A stretch of 64,000 bases of DNA. Origin: Vibrio pectenicida (lineage in GTDB: Bacteria; Pseudomonadota; Gammaproteobacteria; Enterobacterales; Vibrionaceae). Positions 42,881 through 53,693 of the stretch are shown here, one piece after another (the first letter of the stretch is position 1; each line of letters begins with the position of its first letter). Made by a program: the position numbers and the translations under genes. Under the pieces are notes generated by a model, which saw only the letters and a program-made list of their open reading frames with translations, did not search any database and was not told the DNA's origin. The stretch spans positions 496,001 through 560,000 of the forward strand of contig AP024889.1 of NCBI GenBank assembly GCA_024347015.1, in the 5' to 3' direction.

Positions 42881-43172
42881 TTGCTACTCCTTGTTTAAAT
42901 TTCTCCACCGCACGATCAAGTAAAGCATAAAATGCAATCATCGCTAGCTATATTTAAGATAAAACTATCAATTAAATTATATGAAACCGAGCTCTTATTG
43001 TTTTTATCTAGTGTAACCTGTTGAAGTGTTTGGAAGAAGAGTGACAAGCGAGTAAAAATAAAAAAGTAAAAAAAAACCATTGACTCATGCTTAGTAAATA
43101 GGTTAAACGTATGGGTAAGAAAATACACTATCATCATAAATATCGCATATGCATCATTTAAGCCTATCAGTA
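42881..43172. other. Region between the barrel-like gene and the threonine leader
   Basis: About 290 bases, very AT-rich with A-runs near 43060-43077. It should contain the thr promoter. A TTGACT at 43080-43085 is a possible -35, but no good -10 lies at the right distance. Confidence 0.35.
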
Positions 43173-43226
43173 ATGACCACAACCATTATGATTACCGACA
43201 TCAAAAATGTTGGAGCAGGCTGCTAA
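43173..43226 (+). CDS. thrL: Threonine operon leader peptide ThrL
   Basis: A 17-codon ORF encoding MTTTIMITDIKNVGAGC. Four of 17 codons are Thr and three are Ile, the two amino acids that control the thr operon in E. coli, whose leader is also Thr/Ile-rich and ends GNGAG. It lies 14 bases before a perfect terminator and 84 bases before thrA. Ribosome stalling at scarce Thr- or Ile-tRNA would favour antitermination. Confidence 0.88.
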   Translation: MTTTIMITDIKNVGAGC

Positions 43227-43240
43227 GCGAAATAAATTCA

Positions 43241-43280
43241 AAAAAAAGGCCTGTATCCAATGAGATACAGGCCTTTTTTT
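43241..43280 (+). terminator. Threonine operon attenuator
   Basis: Perfect 17-bp stem: AAAAAAAGGCCTGTATC (43241-43257), loop CAATGA, GATACAGGCCTTTTTTT (43264-43280). The T7 end gives an intrinsic terminator. Between thrL and thrA, so it is the regulated attenuator. Confidence 0.9.
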
Positions 43281-43310
43281 ATACCCATTTACAAGCATTT
43301 GGAGGAAGAA

Positions 43311-45770
43311 ATGCGTGTTTTAAAGTTTGGTGGCTCATCATTAGCTAATGCAGATAGGTTTCTGCGAGCGGCAGATATTATTGCTAATAATGCCCAACAA
43401 GAAGAAGTTGCTGTTGTGCTTTCTGCACCAGGAAAAACAACCAATAAGTTAGTTGCTGTTATTGATGGAGCACTAAAAAACGGTGAGGCTGAGTTACAGT
43501 TAGCAGATCTGGAAGCTTCCCTACGAGAATTGTACCAAGAGATAAAACAAGCTTTACCCAATCTTAATAGCACTGGATATGACAACCAAGTTAAAACCTC
43601 TTTAGGTCAGCTGCGTCAATTTGTGCATGGGATAAACCTATTAGGTATGTGTCCAAGTAATGTTAACGCTCGTATCATAAGTAAAGGTGAACGCGTTTCC
43701 ATTCAACTGATGAAAGCGGTCTTGGAAGCTAAAGGTCAATCAGCCAGTCTAATTGACCCTGTTAAGTACCTCTATGCTCAGGGAGATCCCCTAGAGGCAA
43801 TGGTTGATGTTGAAGTATCCACCCAAAACTTCCGTCAAAACCCATTGCCACAAGGAACTGTCAATATCATGCCCGGTTTTACAGCAGGAAATGAAGAAGG
43901 CGAGCTAGTGACTTTGGGCCGTAATGGTTCAGATTATTCCGCGGCGGTTTTAGCGGCCTGTTTACGTGCTGAGTGTTGTGAGATCTGGACAGATGTGGAC
44001 GGTGTTTATAATTGTGACCCTCGTTTAGTTGCTGACGCTCGCTTATTGAAATCTTTAAGCTATCAAGAAGCGATGGAGCTCTCTTACTTTGGTGCCTCGG
44101 TACTTCATCCCAAAACTATTGCTCCTATTGCCCAGTTCCATATTCCTTGCTTAATAAAAAATAGTTTCAACCCACAAGGAGCGGGGACACTGATTAGCCA
44201 AGATACTGGTGAAGATAAGTTATCCATTAAGGGCATTACCACACTCAGTGACCTGACAATGGTCAATGTTTCTGGCCCAGGTATGAAAGGCATGGTGGGA
44301 ATGGCAAGCCGAGTCTTTGGCGCTATGTCCTCAACGGGTGTTTCAATTGTTTTGATTACTCAATCTTCTTCAGAGTACAGCATTAGTTTTTGCATTGAAG
44401 CTAAAGATAGAGTTACTGCTCAGCAAGCACTCAACAACTCGTTTGAACTTGAGCTAAAAGAGGGTTTATTAGAGCCTGTTGACTTTATAGATGATGTCGC
44501 AATTGTGACCTTAGTTGGTGATGGAATGCGTACTTCAAGAGGCGTTGCTTCACAGTTCTTCTCTTCATTGGCTGAAGTTAATGTGAACATTGTTGCTATT
44601 GCTCAAGGTTCATCAGAACGTGCGATTTCTGCTGTAATACCAGAAGATAAAATTTCAGAAGCGATCAAAGCTTGTCATGAAAACTTATTTAACTCAAAGC
44701 ACTTCCTCGATGTTTTTGTGGTTGGAATTGGTGGAGTTGGTGGTGAACTCGTTGATCAAATTCAGCGCCAGCAAGTGAAGCTAGCGGATAAAGGCATCGT
44801 TCTTAGAGTTTGTGGGCTTGCCAATAGTAAAGGCTTGTTGCTAGACAGTGAAGGTCTACCTTTGGAGCATTGGCGCGACCGTATGAATGATTCAACTGAA
44901 GAGTTTAGCCTTGCTCGGCTTATTGCTTTGGTTCAGCGTAATCACATTATCAATCCGGTATTGGTTGATTGTACTTCTTCTGAATCAATTGCCAATCAAT
45001 ATACTGATTTTCTAGCAGCAGGGTTTCATGTAGTGACACCAAACAAAAAAGCCAATACTGCTAGTATGGCTTATTATCATCAGCTTAGGGATATTGCACG
45101 TAGCTCTCGCCGTAAACTTATGTACGAAACAACAGTAGGTGCAGGCTTACCTGTGATTGAAAACTTGCAAAATCTGATTTCGGCAGGCGATGAACTAGAA
45201 CGGTTTAGCGGTATTCTTTCCGGTTCACTTTCCTATATTTTCGGTAAGCTTGATGAAGGTATGACATTAAGTCAGGCAACTAATATAGCCAAAGAAAATA
45301 GCTTTACTGAGCCAGATCCTAGAGATGATCTATCTGGCATGGATGTCGCACGTAAATTATTGATCCTTGCTCGTGAGGCTGGAATGAATCTAGAGCTAGA
45401 AGACGTGATTGTTGAAAAGGCATTGCCACCTGGTTTTGATGACTCGGGCAGTGTCGAGGAATTTATGGTTAGGCTTCCTGAAGCTGATGCATATTTCCAA
45501 AAGCTCTCTAGTGAAGCGGCAGATGAAGGAAAGGTGTTGCGTTATGTTGGAGAAATTCTTGATGGTCAGTGCCGTGTCAGTATTTCTGCAGTTAATGATA
45601 GTGACCCAATGTTCAAAATAAAAGATGGCGAAAATGCTTTGGCTTTCTACAGTCGATATTACCAACCAATTCCGCTTGTATTACGTGGTTATGGTGCGGG
45701 TACAGAAGTGACAGCAGCTGGTGTATTCTCCGATGTTATGCGTACGTTAGGATGGAAACTAGGGGTTTAA
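43311..45770 (+). CDS. thrA: Bifunctional aspartokinase I/homoserine dehydrogenase I
   Basis: First and third steps of the aspartate-to-threonine branch, feedback-inhibited by threonine in the family. The N-terminal aspartokinase starts [17 protein letters not shown] and has [11 protein letters not shown]. Two ACT domains lie in the middle (about 315-460). The C-terminal homoserine dehydrogenase shows [11 protein letters not shown] (NAD(P) loop, about 467) and [12 protein letters not shown]. 819 aa. ATG 43311 follows a GGAGGAAG site. Controlled by the thrL attenuator. Confidence 0.97.
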   Translation: MRVLKFGGSSLANADRFLRAADIIANNAQQEEVAVVLSAPGKTTNKLVAVIDGALKNGEAELQLADLEASLRELYQEIKQALPNLNSTGYDNQVKTSLGQLRQFVHGINLLGMCPSNVNARIISKGERVSIQLMKAVLEAKGQSASLIDPVKYLYAQGDPLEAMVDVEVSTQNFRQNPLPQGTVNIMPGFTAGNEEGELVTLGRNGSDYSAAVLAACLRAECCEIWTDVDGVYNCDPRLVADARLLKSLSYQEAMELSYFGASVLHPKTIAPIAQFHIPCLIKNSFNPQGAGTLISQDTGEDKLSIKGITTLSDLTMVNVSGPGMKGMVGMASRVFGAMSSTGVSIVLITQSSSEYSISFCIEAKDRVTAQQALNNSFELELKEGLLEPVDFIDDVAIVTLVGDGMRTSRGVASQFFSSLAEVNVNIVAIAQGSSERAISAVIPEDKISEAIKACHENLFNSKHFLDVFVVGIGGVGGELVDQIQRQQVKLADKGIVLRVCGLANSKGLLLDSEGLPLEHWRDRMNDSTEEFSLARLIALVQRNHIINPVLVDCTSSESIANQYTDFLAAGFHVVTPNKKANTASMAYYHQLRDIARSSRRKLMYETTVGAGLPVIENLQNLISAGDELERFSGILSGSLSYIFGKLDEGMTLSQATNIAKENSFTEPDPRDDLSGMDVARKLLILAREAGMNLELEDVIVEKALPPGFDDSGSVEEFMVRLPEADAYFQKLSSEAADEGKVLRYVGEILDGQCRVSISAVNDSDPMFKIKDGENALAFYSRYYQPIPLVLRGYGAGTEVTAAGVFSDVMRTLGWKLGV

Positions 45771-45775
45771 AACGA

Positions 45776-46744
45776 ATGAGTATTGGTATGGATGTCGTGG
45801 TCTACGCACCAGCGTCGATAGGTAATGTCAGTGTGGGTTTTGATGTCCTTGGTGCTGCCGTGTCTCCAGTTGATGGGTCATTGCTAGGTGATCGAGTGAT
45901 GGTAAAGGCAGGTAATGAACCTTTTCGCTTAAAAACAGCTGGAAATTTTGTTTCTAAGTTGCCACAAAACCCTAAAGAAAATATTGTTTATGATTGTTGG
46001 CGAGTGTTTGCAAGAGAATTGGATAAAGAAGGTATCGACTTACTGTCTTTAGAGATGACCCTTGAGAAAAATATGCCTATTGGATCTGGTTTAGGCTCCA
46101 GCGCGTGTTCGATAGTCGCTGCCTTAGATGCGTTAAATCAATTTCACGGTAATCCACTTGAGCAAACGCAGCTTCTTGCACTTATGGGTGAAATGGAAGG
46201 GCAGATCTCTGGCGGTGTTCACTATGATAATGTTGCTCCATGCTTCCTCGGTGGCGTGCAGTTAATATTAGAAGAACTAGATATTATTAGTCAGGAAGTC
46301 CCTTGTTTTGATGACTGGTTTTGGGTTATGGCCTATCCGGGAATAAAAGTATCCACAGCAGAGGCTCGAGAGATCCTCCCTTCTCAATATCGTCGCCAGG
46401 ATATTATTGCGCATGGGCGACATTTAGCTGGTTTTATTCATGCTTGTCATTCTAACCAGCCAGAATTAGCAGCTCAAATGATCAAAGATGTGATAGCTGA
46501 GCCGTACCGAGAAAAGCTATTGCCGAGATTTTCCGATGCTCGAAAGTATGCAGAGACAGCTGGCGCATTAACCACGGGGATTTCAGGTAGTGGGCCAACA
46601 CTATTTAGTATATGTAAAGAGAAAGACGTCGCTGAGCAAATTGCTCGTTGGCTAGAACAGAACTACATACAAAATCAAGCAGGATTCGTCCATATTTGTC
46701 AGTTAGACAAGCAGGGATCCAAAGTAACAGGAAGTGAGCTATGA
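45776..46744 (+). CDS. thrB: Homoserine kinase
   Basis: GHMP kinase that phosphorylates homoserine. The ATP loop is [17 protein letters not shown] (about residues 101-117). Early [18 protein letters not shown] and late [11 protein letters not shown] motifs fit. Start is ATG 45776 or 45788; the second gives the family-like [10 protein letters not shown], and no ribosome site decides. 322 or 318 aa. It begins 5 bases after thrA and ends in an ATGA overlap with thrC. Confidence 0.95.
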   Translation: MSIGMDVVVYAPASIGNVSVGFDVLGAAVSPVDGSLLGDRVMVKAGNEPFRLKTAGNFVSKLPQNPKENIVYDCWRVFARELDKEGIDLLSLEMTLEKNMPIGSGLGSSACSIVAALDALNQFHGNPLEQTQLLALMGEMEGQISGGVHYDNVAPCFLGGVQLILEELDIISQEVPCFDDWFWVMAYPGIKVSTAEAREILPSQYRRQDIIAHGRHLAGFIHACHSNQPELAAQMIKDVIAEPYREKLLPRFSDARKYAETAGALTTGISGSGPTLFSICKEKDVAEQIARWLEQNYIQNQAGFVHICQLDKQGSKVTGSEL

Positions 46745-48024
46745 AGCTTTACAACATAAAAGAAAATGATCAACAAGTGTCTTTTGCTCAAGCTGTACGT
46801 CAAGGGTTAGGCCGTAACCAAGGTTTATTCTTTCCGTCAGAGTTGCCAAATTTTGAGGATATTGATGCGTTATTAGCCGAAGACTTTATTTCTCGTAGCA
46901 CAAAAATCCTTTCAACTTTGATTGGTGATGAATTATCAGAAGAAGCAGTTAATGCGATAGTCGACGCAGCTTTTCAGTTTCCAGCACCGATTAAGCCAGT
47001 AACAGATAACATCTATGCATTAGAATTATTCCACGGTCCTACACTTGCATTTAAAGACTTTGGTGGCCGTTTTATGGCTCAGTCATTAGCAGTGGTTTCT
47101 GATGTTGGAAAAATTACAATTTTAACCGCTACGTCAGGTGATACTGGTGCTGCTGTTGCTCATGCTTTCTATGGTATGGAGGACATTAATGTCGTCATTC
47201 TATATCCAAAGGGAAAAATTAGCCCATTACAAGAGAAGCTATTTTGTACCTTAGGTAACAATATCCACACAGTCGCAATTGATGGTGATTTTGATGCCTG
47301 TCAGGCTCTTGTTAAACAAGCGTTCGATGATTCAAAACTGCGAGATGATATAGGGCTGAACTCAGCCAATTCAATTAATATCAGTCGCTTAATGGCGCAG
47401 GTTTGTTATTACTTTGAAGCTGCAGCGCAAATGAGTAAAGAGCAGCGTAATAACTTAGTTATTTCAGTGCCAAGTGGTAATTTTGGTAACTTGACTGCCG
47501 GGCTTTTAGCAAAAGCGCTGGGGCTTCCTATCAAGCGCTTTATTGCAGCGACCAATGTTAATGATACAGTACCGCGTTACTTGGATTCGGGTAATTGGGA
47601 GCCTAAACCTACAATAGCAACAACTTCAAATGCAATGGATGTAAGTCAGCCAAATAACTGGCCGCGTATTGAAGAGCTATGCCGTATTAAAGAGTGGGGG
47701 TTAGAAACGCTTGGTAAAGGTGCTGTTACTGATGAGCAGAGTGCTCAGTCTGTACAAGTGCTTTTTGATAAGGGTTATTTATGTGAACCTCATGGAGCGA
47801 TAGCTTATCGGGTATTAGATGAACAACTGAAAGAGGGTGAAACGGGGTTGTTTTTATGTACTGCCCACCCTGCTAAATTTAAGGAAGTTGTTGATGATAT
47901 CCTCGATTCTAATATTGACCTTCCGGGGCCGCTCGCCAAGCACGCTGCAATGGATCTGCTTTCAGAAGATTTAGCCAATGATTTTGAGTTACTAAAAGAA
48001 GTGCTTTATCGAGTACAAGGGTAA
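46741..48024 (+). CDS. thrC: Threonine synthase
   Basis: PLP enzyme converting O-phosphohomoserine to threonine. The PLP-binding Lys motif [17 protein letters not shown] (Lys about residue 107), [15 protein letters not shown] and [16 protein letters not shown] are present. 427 aa. Last gene of thrLABC, followed by a terminator. Confidence 0.97.
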   Translation: MKLYNIKENDQQVSFAQAVRQGLGRNQGLFFPSELPNFEDIDALLAEDFISRSTKILSTLIGDELSEEAVNAIVDAAFQFPAPIKPVTDNIYALELFHGPTLAFKDFGGRFMAQSLAVVSDVGKITILTATSGDTGAAVAHAFYGMEDINVVILYPKGKISPLQEKLFCTLGNNIHTVAIDGDFDACQALVKQAFDDSKLRDDIGLNSANSINISRLMAQVCYYFEAAAQMSKEQRNNLVISVPSGNFGNLTAGLLAKALGLPIKRFIAATNVNDTVPRYLDSGNWEPKPTIATTSNAMDVSQPNNWPRIEELCRIKEWGLETLGKGAVTDEQSAQSVQVLFDKGYLCEPHGAIAYRVLDEQLKEGETGLFLCTAHPAKFKEVVDDILDSNIDLPGPLAKHAAMDLLSEDLANDFELLKEVLYRVQG

Positions 48025-48032
48025 AAGTAATA

Positions 48033-48066
48033 ATGTAAAAAGATCACTTTGGTGATCTTTTTACAT
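48033..48066 (+). terminator. thrC terminator
   Basis: Perfect 15-bp stem ATGTAAAAAGATCAC/GTGATCTTTTTACAT with a TTTG loop, 8 bases past the thrC stop. It sits 33 bases from the stop of convergent btuF and may act on both strands. Confidence 0.82.
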
Positions 48067-48098
48067 ATGTGAATCCATAGGCTCTAGTTCGAGAGATG

Positions 48099-48920
48099 TT
48101 AGCTTTGTTTTCTTACCGTTTCAAAGTATGTACACACTTCTTTTAGAGCATTGATTGTTCTCGGAGTCGGTCTGTTTAGCCAGTCAGAGTTAAGAGGCCA
48201 AATGTAATTTTTTTGGCTGGCTGTCATTTGTTGTTTCCAACCTGACCATAAAGAAATAGCTGAAGAATGTTGTGATGAGAAAATAACATCGGGATTTTTC
48301 AAAATGACCTGTTCTTTTCCAACCTGAGGATAAGGAACTGGGCTATTTTTAAACACATTAACCCCACCGCAAAATGAAAATACTTCACTTGGCCAATGAT
48401 TTTTTGCCACCGTCATCAATGGTTGATCGCTGAGCTGATAAAAGTAACTTACCGGAAAATCGACTTTATAATCTTGTCTGAGTTTTATCAGTTGTTCTCT
48501 GAAGTTTTTTGCAGCTTTTTGGCCAATAGTGGGGTCTTGTGCATACTGACTTAACGCTTCAATATGCATAGCAATGTCTTCTAGTGATTTGGTATTTACA
48601 GAGTACAGATTGATGTTAAATGCTTTGAGTTTATCTAGTTCTTTAACTGGGTTTCCTCCTGGCCAAGCAATAACAAGATCAGGTTGTAGGGCAATGATAC
48701 GTTCAATCTTTATCCCCTGATGATTCGATACTTTCTCAAGTGATTTCGCTTGTGGTGGATAATCACTGTATTCACTAACAGCAATAAGTTTATCGCCCAG
48801 ACCAGCGGCATAGGCCAGTTCGGTGATATGAGGGGCTAGACTTATAACTCGCTCTGCAGGCGCTGCGATTAGGTAGGTAGGTAGTAGAATTAAGAGTAAA
48901 ATAAGCCGCTGAAAAAGCAT
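48099..48920 (-). CDS. btuF: Vitamin B12 ABC transporter substrate-binding protein BtuF
   Basis: Periplasmic cobalamin-binding protein that delivers B12 to BtuCD. Signal peptide (MLFQRLILLLILLPTYLIAA), then RVISLAPHITELAYAAGLGDKLIAVSEYSDYP and the lobes typical of the family (LQPDLVIAWPGGNP, NPDVIFSS). 273 aa. Its ATG follows the stop of the CbiB-like gene with no gap. E. coli also places btuF after mtnN. Confidence 0.9.
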   Translation of the reverse strand: MLFQRLILLLILLPTYLIAAPAERVISLAPHITELAYAAGLGDKLIAVSEYSDYPPQAKSLEKVSNHQGIKIERIIALQPDLVIAWPGGNPVKELDKLKAFNINLYSVNTKSLEDIAMHIEALSQYAQDPTIGQKAAKNFREQLIKLRQDYKVDFPVSYFYQLSDQPLMTVAKNHWPSEVFSFCGGVNVFKNSPVPYPQVGKEQVILKNPDVIFSSQHSSAISLWSGWKQQMTASQKNYIWPLNSDWLNRPTPRTINALKEVCTYFETVRKQS

Positions 48921-49886
48921 TTAAATTCCCTGATAGATAAGTCCCATGATGGCACTTTGCAGCATTATCCAGGCAAACATTCTCCATGCAAGTAAACGTT
49001 GTACCTGAGCAATATGAATGGCTGAAGGGGCGATTCTTCCTCCGAGTTTACTCCGAACCGCTTTTCTTCCATCGTATATAGCAGGGCCACCAAGAGAAAG
49101 CTGTTGCTTTGCACCTACTGATATAATCAACCACGCAGGTCCTGGCAATGGCCAAGTACTTGCTTGTAATTTTAGGAGTGCAAAGACTTCACGTGTCCTC
49201 CCCCCCATTGCAATTATTAGAGCGAATAGACGCAGTGGAATGTAGTCTAGTATCGCGACTAATCGTATGACAGGAATACCAAAAGGTGAAAATCGCTTTC
49301 GGGAAGGAGACCATGCTCTGGCAAGCTCAACTGTCATACGATAGAGAAAAGCACCAACTCCACCCGCTAAGGCATACCAGAATAATACTGCTACCACATT
49401 TCGGCCATAGGACATGATAAGGGTTTCGGTTCCAGCTTTACCTAATCCAAGTAACGACAATGAGTGGGTTGAACGATTAACAATAGGCTTAAGAAGCATT
49501 TTTGCATGCTCTTTATCTTCTCTTGCTATTGCTAAAACAAAGTGGCTAGTAAATTTATCGGTGTTGCGCCAATCAATGGCAAGCAGCAGTAGAGCGAGAT
49601 CAAATAATTGCACCTGCCAAACGAGAGGTTTTAATGCTAGGAGAATAGCAAGCATGGGTATGGTCATTAGCAGCATTGCTAAGATGCCAGAAATTATGCT
49701 TTGAGAGTAATTGGTGTTGGTATTAACTTTGTCTGCTAACTGTTCTGCAAATTTATGCCACAGAATGGCAGGGTGCGCCTCACGTGGAAATGGCAGTATC
49801 AGATGACACAACAAAGCGCCCCACAACACCAGCAGGGCACCATTTGAATACAACTGATTAAAGATAGTTTCCACGACTATCAGCAA
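48921..49886 (-). CDS. CbiB/CobD-type cobalamin biosynthesis membrane protein
   Basis: Membrane protein of the adenosylcobinamide-phosphate synthase family, which attaches the aminopropanol arm to the corrin ring. Family blocks: FPREAHPAILWHKFAEQL, DWRNTDKF, NRSTHSLSLLGLGKAGTETLIMSYGRNVVAVLFWYALAGG (in parts), RLVAILDYIPLRL. Four to five membrane segments. Codons begin with TTG 49886, and GTG 49874 is an alternative; neither has a clear ribosome site, so the start is open. Between mtnN and btuF, it suggests cobinamide salvage. About 321 aa. Confidence 0.8.
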   Translation of the reverse strand: MLIVVETIFNQLYSNGALLVLWGALLCHLILPFPREAHPAILWHKFAEQLADKVNTNTNYSQSIISGILAMLLMTIPMLAILLALKPLVWQVQLFDLALLLLAIDWRNTDKFTSHFVLAIAREDKEHAKMLLKPIVNRSTHSLSLLGLGKAGTETLIMSYGRNVVAVLFWYALAGGVGAFLYRMTVELARAWSPSRKRFSPFGIPVIRLVAILDYIPLRLFALIIAMGGRTREVFALLKLQASTWPLPGPAWLIISVGAKQQLSLGGPAIYDGRKAVRSKLGGRIAPSAIHIAQVQRLLAWRMFAWIMLQSAIMGLIYQGI

Positions 49887-49898
49887 CCAATATGATGA

Positions 49899-50597
49899 TT
49901 AAGATTTGAGTAACTTGATCATATTTGACACCATTTCAGAAGAGCTTTGAGCCGCTAAAGGCAGGAACTCTTCAAAACTCATTGGCGATTCTTTATCTGC
50001 TACATCGGAAATCGCTCTTACGACTACGAAAGGTACCTTGAATTGGTGGCAAACTTGAGCGATTGCTGACGCTTCCATTTCGACTGCTACCACAGATGGG
50101 AAGTGCTGGCGGATAAATGTTTGACGTTCATTTGAGCAGACAAATGCATCTCCTGTACAAATCAGACCGCGTACTGCATGTTTGCCTTCCATTTGAGACA
50201 AAGCTTTTTCTGCTGTATTCATTAACTTTGAATCAGCAATAAATGATGCGGGCTGGCCAGCCATCTGTCCAATCTCGTAACCGAAGGCGGTTACATCAGC
50301 ATCATGGTGACGAACTTCAGTAGAAATAACCACATCGCCTAAATTCAAGGTTGAATCAAACCCTCCCGCAGAGCCAGTGTTGATAACTACATCAGGTTGA
50401 TATTCATCTAAGAGAATAGTGGTGCCTACGGCGGCGGCGACTTTACCAATGCCTGATTGGAGGAGAATAACGTCAACTCCATAGAGCTGTCCCGAGTAGA
50501 AAGTACAGCCGGCTTTAGATGCTTGTTTTATGTCTGTGATTGCTTGCTTTAGAAGAGTAACTTCTTGCTCCATTGCACCTATGATGCCAATTTTCAT
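49899..50597 (-). CDS. mtnN: 5'-methylthioadenosine/S-adenosylhomocysteine nucleosidase
   Basis: Cleaves MTA and SAH (gene also called pfs), feeding methionine salvage and, with LuxS, autoinducer-2. The N terminus [13 protein letters not shown], the [11 protein letters not shown] block, and [11 protein letters not shown] with catalytic AISDVAD are present. 232 aa. First gene of the mtnN-cbiB-btuF minus-strand operon. Confidence 0.96.
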   Translation of the reverse strand: MKIGIIGAMEQEVTLLKQAITDIKQASKAGCTFYSGQLYGVDVILLQSGIGKVAAAVGTTILLDEYQPDVVINTGSAGGFDSTLNLGDVVISTEVRHHDADVTAFGYEIGQMAGQPASFIADSKLMNTAEKALSQMEGKHAVRGLICTGDAFVCSNERQTFIRQHFPSVVAVEMEASAIAQVCHQFKVPFVVVRAISDVADKESPMSFEEFLPLAAQSSSEMVSNMIKLLKS

Positions 50598-50764
50598 AAG
50601 GATTCCTGTTATTTCGGGAAGGTAGGTTGTAATGAGCTAAGTGTAACAGAAATGCCCAAGATAGGAATGATATGTCAGAAAGGGGGAACAGTCGTAATAA
50701 AGCTAGGGTTTGGATTTATTTATATGGGGGCAGCAGGTGTATTAATGAGCTTATAAAATTCCTA

Positions 50765-50793
50765 TTGCTTAAGCATTCGCTATCCCATATAAT
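50765..50793 (+). promoter_or_regulatory. rpsO promoter
   Basis: TTGCTT (50765-50770), 17-base spacer, TATAAT (50788-50793). A GC-rich discriminator (TCGCGC) follows, as at many stringently controlled ribosomal promoters. The start site near 50800 leaves a leader of about 68 bases, enough for S15 autoregulation. Confidence 0.75.
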
Positions 50794-50867
50794 TCGCGCT
50801 TCTCGTGTCGGCTGAATCAGAGATTGGCTGGCGCAATGTTTAATTTACTCTTATGTTAGGAGAGAAT

Positions 50868-51137
50868 ATGTCTCTGAATGCAGAAACTAAAGCATCGATC
50901 GTTGCTGACTACGCACGTGGTGAAGGCGACACAGGTTCACCAGAAGTTCAAGTAGCTTTACTTACAGCTTCTATCAACCACCTACAAGGTCACTTCAAAG
51001 CACACAAAGGTGATCATCACAGTCGCCGTGGTTTGTTACGTATGGTTTCTAGTCGTCGTAAACTTCTAGATTACCTAAAAGGTAAAGATCTAGATCGTTA
51101 CCATGACCTAATCAAGCGTCTAGGCCTACGTCGCTAA
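50868..51137 (+). CDS. rpsO: 30S ribosomal protein S15
   Basis: Primary 16S rRNA-binding protein. Family sequence: [37 protein letters not shown], then [12 protein letters not shown]. 89 aa. Strong codon bias. AGGAG ribosome site. In E. coli S15 represses its own translation through a pseudoknot in the leader; I have not folded this leader. Followed by pnp, the conserved pair. Confidence 0.98.
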   Translation: MSLNAETKASIVADYARGEGDTGSPEVQVALLTASINHLQGHFKAHKGDHHSRRGLLRMVSSRRKLLDYLKGKDLDRYHDLIKRLGLRR

Positions 51138-51164
51138 TAAGCGATTGCATAGAACAGTTTGTTG

Positions 51165-51189
51165 AAAAGGGGCTTTTTGCCCCTTTTTT
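51165..51189 (+). terminator. rpsO terminator
   Basis: Perfect 9-bp stem AAAAGGGGC/GCCCCTTTT with a T5 loop, then TT (T6 run 51184-51189). Partial readthrough into pnp is the rule in E. coli. Confidence 0.85.
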
Positions 51190-51190
51190 G

Positions 51191-51208
51191 TTGGCTAAAT
51201 TTAGCCAA
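51191..51208. promoter_or_regulatory. 18-bp perfect palindrome upstream of pnp
   Basis: TTGGCTAAATTTAGCCAA, perfectly symmetric, 3 bases after the rpsO terminator and overlapping the -35 of the likely pnp promoter (TAGCCA 51202-51207, 17-base spacer, TATACT 51225-51230). The position fits an operator for a dimeric regulator. Confidence 0.45.
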
Positions 51209-51224
51209 ATCAAATTTATCTCGT

Positions 51225-51455
51225 TATACTACGCACGCGCGTGCTCATATTGTTATTTGAGTGCGCTAAAGTATAGCTCATAGCATTACAGTCAACCTCG
51301 TCGACCAAAAGGTCGCGGCTATTATAAATGACATTGTCCTTGAAGTTATTTCATACTGGTGCAGTGCATTTTTACTAGTCGCGATTTGTAGTGCCTTGAG
51401 TGTCATTTAACACACTCTGAGAACTTTTTTAATTACTCAGAAGCAAGGAATAACA
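51225..51455 (+). promoter_or_regulatory. pnp promoter -10 and leader
   Basis: TATACT at 51225-51230 starts a leader of about 220 bases. Paired arms AAATGACA (51327-51334) / TGTCATTT (51402-51409) and a small hairpin GAGTGT/ACACTC (about 51399-51418) lie before pnp. In E. coli RNase III and PNPase act on a pnp leader stem-loop for autoregulation; a similar role here is inferred. Confidence 0.45.
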
Positions 51456-53591
51456 ATGTTTGAAAAACCAGTTGTTAAAACGTTTCAATACGGTAATCAT
51501 ACCGTTACTCTAGAAACTGGCGTCATTGCTCGTCAAGCTACTGCAGCAGTGATGGTAACGATGGATGATACAGCAGTATTTGTCTCTGTCGTTGGTAAAA
51601 AAGAAGCGGTTGAAGGTCAAGACTTCTTTCCGCTAACAGTAAATTACCAAGAGCGCACATACGCTGCTGGTAAAATCCCGGGTGGTTTCTTCAAACGTGA
51701 AGGCCGTCCTTCAGAGGGTGAAACTCTAACGGCTCGCTTAATCGACCGTCCTATTCGTCCACTTTTCCCAGGTACGTTTAAAAATGAGGTTCAGGTAATT
51801 GCTACTGTAGTTTCTGTTAATCCTGATGTTCAACCAGACATGGTCACAATGATCGGTACATCTGCCGCTCTTGCTATTTCTGGTATCCCATTTAACGGTC
51901 CTATCGGTGCAGCACGTGTTGGTCATATCGATGGTAAACTAGTACTGAACCCAAGCAATACTGAGCTAGCTGCTTCTAAGCTTGATCTTGTGGTTGCAGG
52001 TACTGAAGGCGCTGTTCTTATGGTTGAATCTGAAGCAGATAACCTAACAGAAGAAGAGATGCTTTCTGCTGTTGTATTTGGTCATGACCAGCAACAAGTT
52101 GTTATTAATGCGATCAACGAGTTTGCAGCAGAAGTAGCAACTCCAGCTTGGGATTGGGTTGCTCCTGAAGAGAATACAGTACTAAACTCTAAGATTGCTG
52201 AACTTGCGGAAGCTAAGCTTATTGAAGCTTACCAAATCACCGAGAAAATGGCTCGTTACGACCGCATCCACGCGATTGCTGCAGAAGTAAACGATGTACT
52301 ACTTGCTGAAAATCCGGAAGCAAACACCAAAGAAATTCACACTATCTTCCACGATCTAGAGAAGAAAGTTGTACGTCGTAGCATCATCGCGGGTAACCCT
52401 CGTATCGATGGTCGTGAGAAAGACATGGTTCGTGCATTAGATGTACGTACTGGCGTTCTTCCACGTACACACGGTTCATCATTATTTACTCGTGGTGAAA
52501 CTCAGGCAATCGTAACTGCGACTTTAGGTACGCAGCGCGATGCTCAAATCATTGATGAATTAACGGGTGAACGTAAAGATCACTTCCTATTACACTATAA
52601 CTTCCCTCCATACTGTGTTGGTGAAACTGGTTTTGTAGGCTCTCCTAAGCGTCGTGAAATCGGCCATGGTAAACTTGCTAAGCGCGGTATCGCAGCAGTA
52701 ATGCCTTCTGTTGATGAGTTCCCATACACAGTGCGTGTTGTATCGGAAATCACTGAATCTAACGGTTCATCTTCAATGGCATCAGTATGTGGTACGTCTC
52801 TAGCACTTATGGATGCTGGTGTACCAATTAAGTCTTCTGTTGCGGGTATCGCAATGGGTCTTGTTAAAGAAGGCGATGATTTCGTTGTTCTTTCTGACAT
52901 CCTTGGTGATGAAGATCATTTAGGTGATATGGACTTTAAAGTAGCAGGTACTAACACTGGTATCACTGCACTACAAATGGATATCAAGATCGAAGGTATC
53001 ACTAAAGAGATCATGCAAATTGCGCTTAACCAAGCTCAAGGTGCACGTAAGCACATCCTTTCTGTAATGGATGAAGCGATTTCTGGTGCTCGTGAAGATA
53101 TCTCTGAGTTTGCTCCGCGTATCCACACCATGAAGATCAGTTCAGAGAAGATCAAAGACGTTATCGGTAAAGGTGGTGCAGTTATCCGCGCTCTAACTGA
53201 AGAGACTGGTACAACTATCGAAATCGAAGACGACGGTACTATCAAAATTGCTGCGACGGAAGGTGAGGCTGCTAAAGAAGCAATCCGCCGTATTGAAGAA
53301 ATCACAGCAGAGGTTGAAGTCGGACGTATCTACTTAGGTAAAGTGGCTCGTCTTGCAGACTTTGGTGCATTTGTCACTATTCTTCCTGGTAAAGATGGTC
53401 TAGTACATATTTCTCAAATCGCAGAGAAGCGTGTTGAGAAAGTGTCAGATTACCTTGCTGAAGGCCAAGAAGTTCAAGTTAAAGTACTTGAGATTGACCG
53501 TCAAGGTCGTGTGCGCCTGAGTATGAAAGAAGCAGTTGAAAAACCGGCTGAAGAAGCTATGACAGAGCAACCACCTGTTGATGCTGAGTAA
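51456..53591 (+). CDS. pnp: Polyribonucleotide nucleotidyltransferase
   Basis: Phosphorolytic 3'-5' exoribonuclease and degradosome member. Two RNase PH domains (about 1-220 and 310-540), with [12 protein letters not shown] and, in the second, [23 protein letters not shown] domain ([20 protein letters not shown]) and an S1 domain ([27 protein letters not shown]) follow. 711 aa. Highly biased codon use. Starts after AAGGAAT. Confidence 0.98.
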   Translation: MFEKPVVKTFQYGNHTVTLETGVIARQATAAVMVTMDDTAVFVSVVGKKEAVEGQDFFPLTVNYQERTYAAGKIPGGFFKREGRPSEGETLTARLIDRPIRPLFPGTFKNEVQVIATVVSVNPDVQPDMVTMIGTSAALAISGIPFNGPIGAARVGHIDGKLVLNPSNTELAASKLDLVVAGTEGAVLMVESEADNLTEEEMLSAVVFGHDQQQVVINAINEFAAEVATPAWDWVAPEENTVLNSKIAELAEAKLIEAYQITEKMARYDRIHAIAAEVNDVLLAENPEANTKEIHTIFHDLEKKVVRRSIIAGNPRIDGREKDMVRALDVRTGVLPRTHGSSLFTRGETQAIVTATLGTQRDAQIIDELTGERKDHFLLHYNFPPYCVGETGFVGSPKRREIGHGKLAKRGIAAVMPSVDEFPYTVRVVSEITESNGSSSMASVCGTSLALMDAGVPIKSSVAGIAMGLVKEGDDFVVLSDILGDEDHLGDMDFKVAGTNTGITALQMDIKIEGITKEIMQIALNQAQGARKHILSVMDEAISGAREDISEFAPRIHTMKISSEKIKDVIGKGGAVIRALTEETGTTIEIEDDGTIKIAATEGEAAKEAIRRIEEITAEVEVGRIYLGKVARLADFGAFVTILPGKDGLVHISQIAEKRVEKVSDYLAEGQEVQVKVLEIDRQGRVRLSMKEAVEKPAEEAMTEQPPVDAE

Positions 53592-53619
53592 TTGGCTTAT
53601 CTAGCTAAAAGCATGTTAT

Positions 53620-53645
53620 AAAGGGAGCATTAAGCTCCCTTTTTT
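53620..53645 (+). terminator. pnp terminator
   Basis: Stem AAAGGGAGC (53620-53628) / GCTCCCTTT (53634-53642) with loop ATTAA and a run of T to 53645, 29 bases after the pnp stop. Confidence 0.82.
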
Positions 53646-53693
53646 AATATGTACAATGTTGAAATAGGGTTTTAGCGACAGGAGTATTTATTT

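Noticed and set aside
42916..43182. 88-codon minus-strand frame overlapping the threonine leader
   Set aside because: AT-rich and Phe/Leu-rich, no ribosome site or family; it runs across thrL and the thr promoter region.
50565..50756. 63-codon plus-strand frame upstream of rpsO
   Set aside because: Begins inside mtnN on the other strand, has no family sequence and ends before the rpsO promoter.
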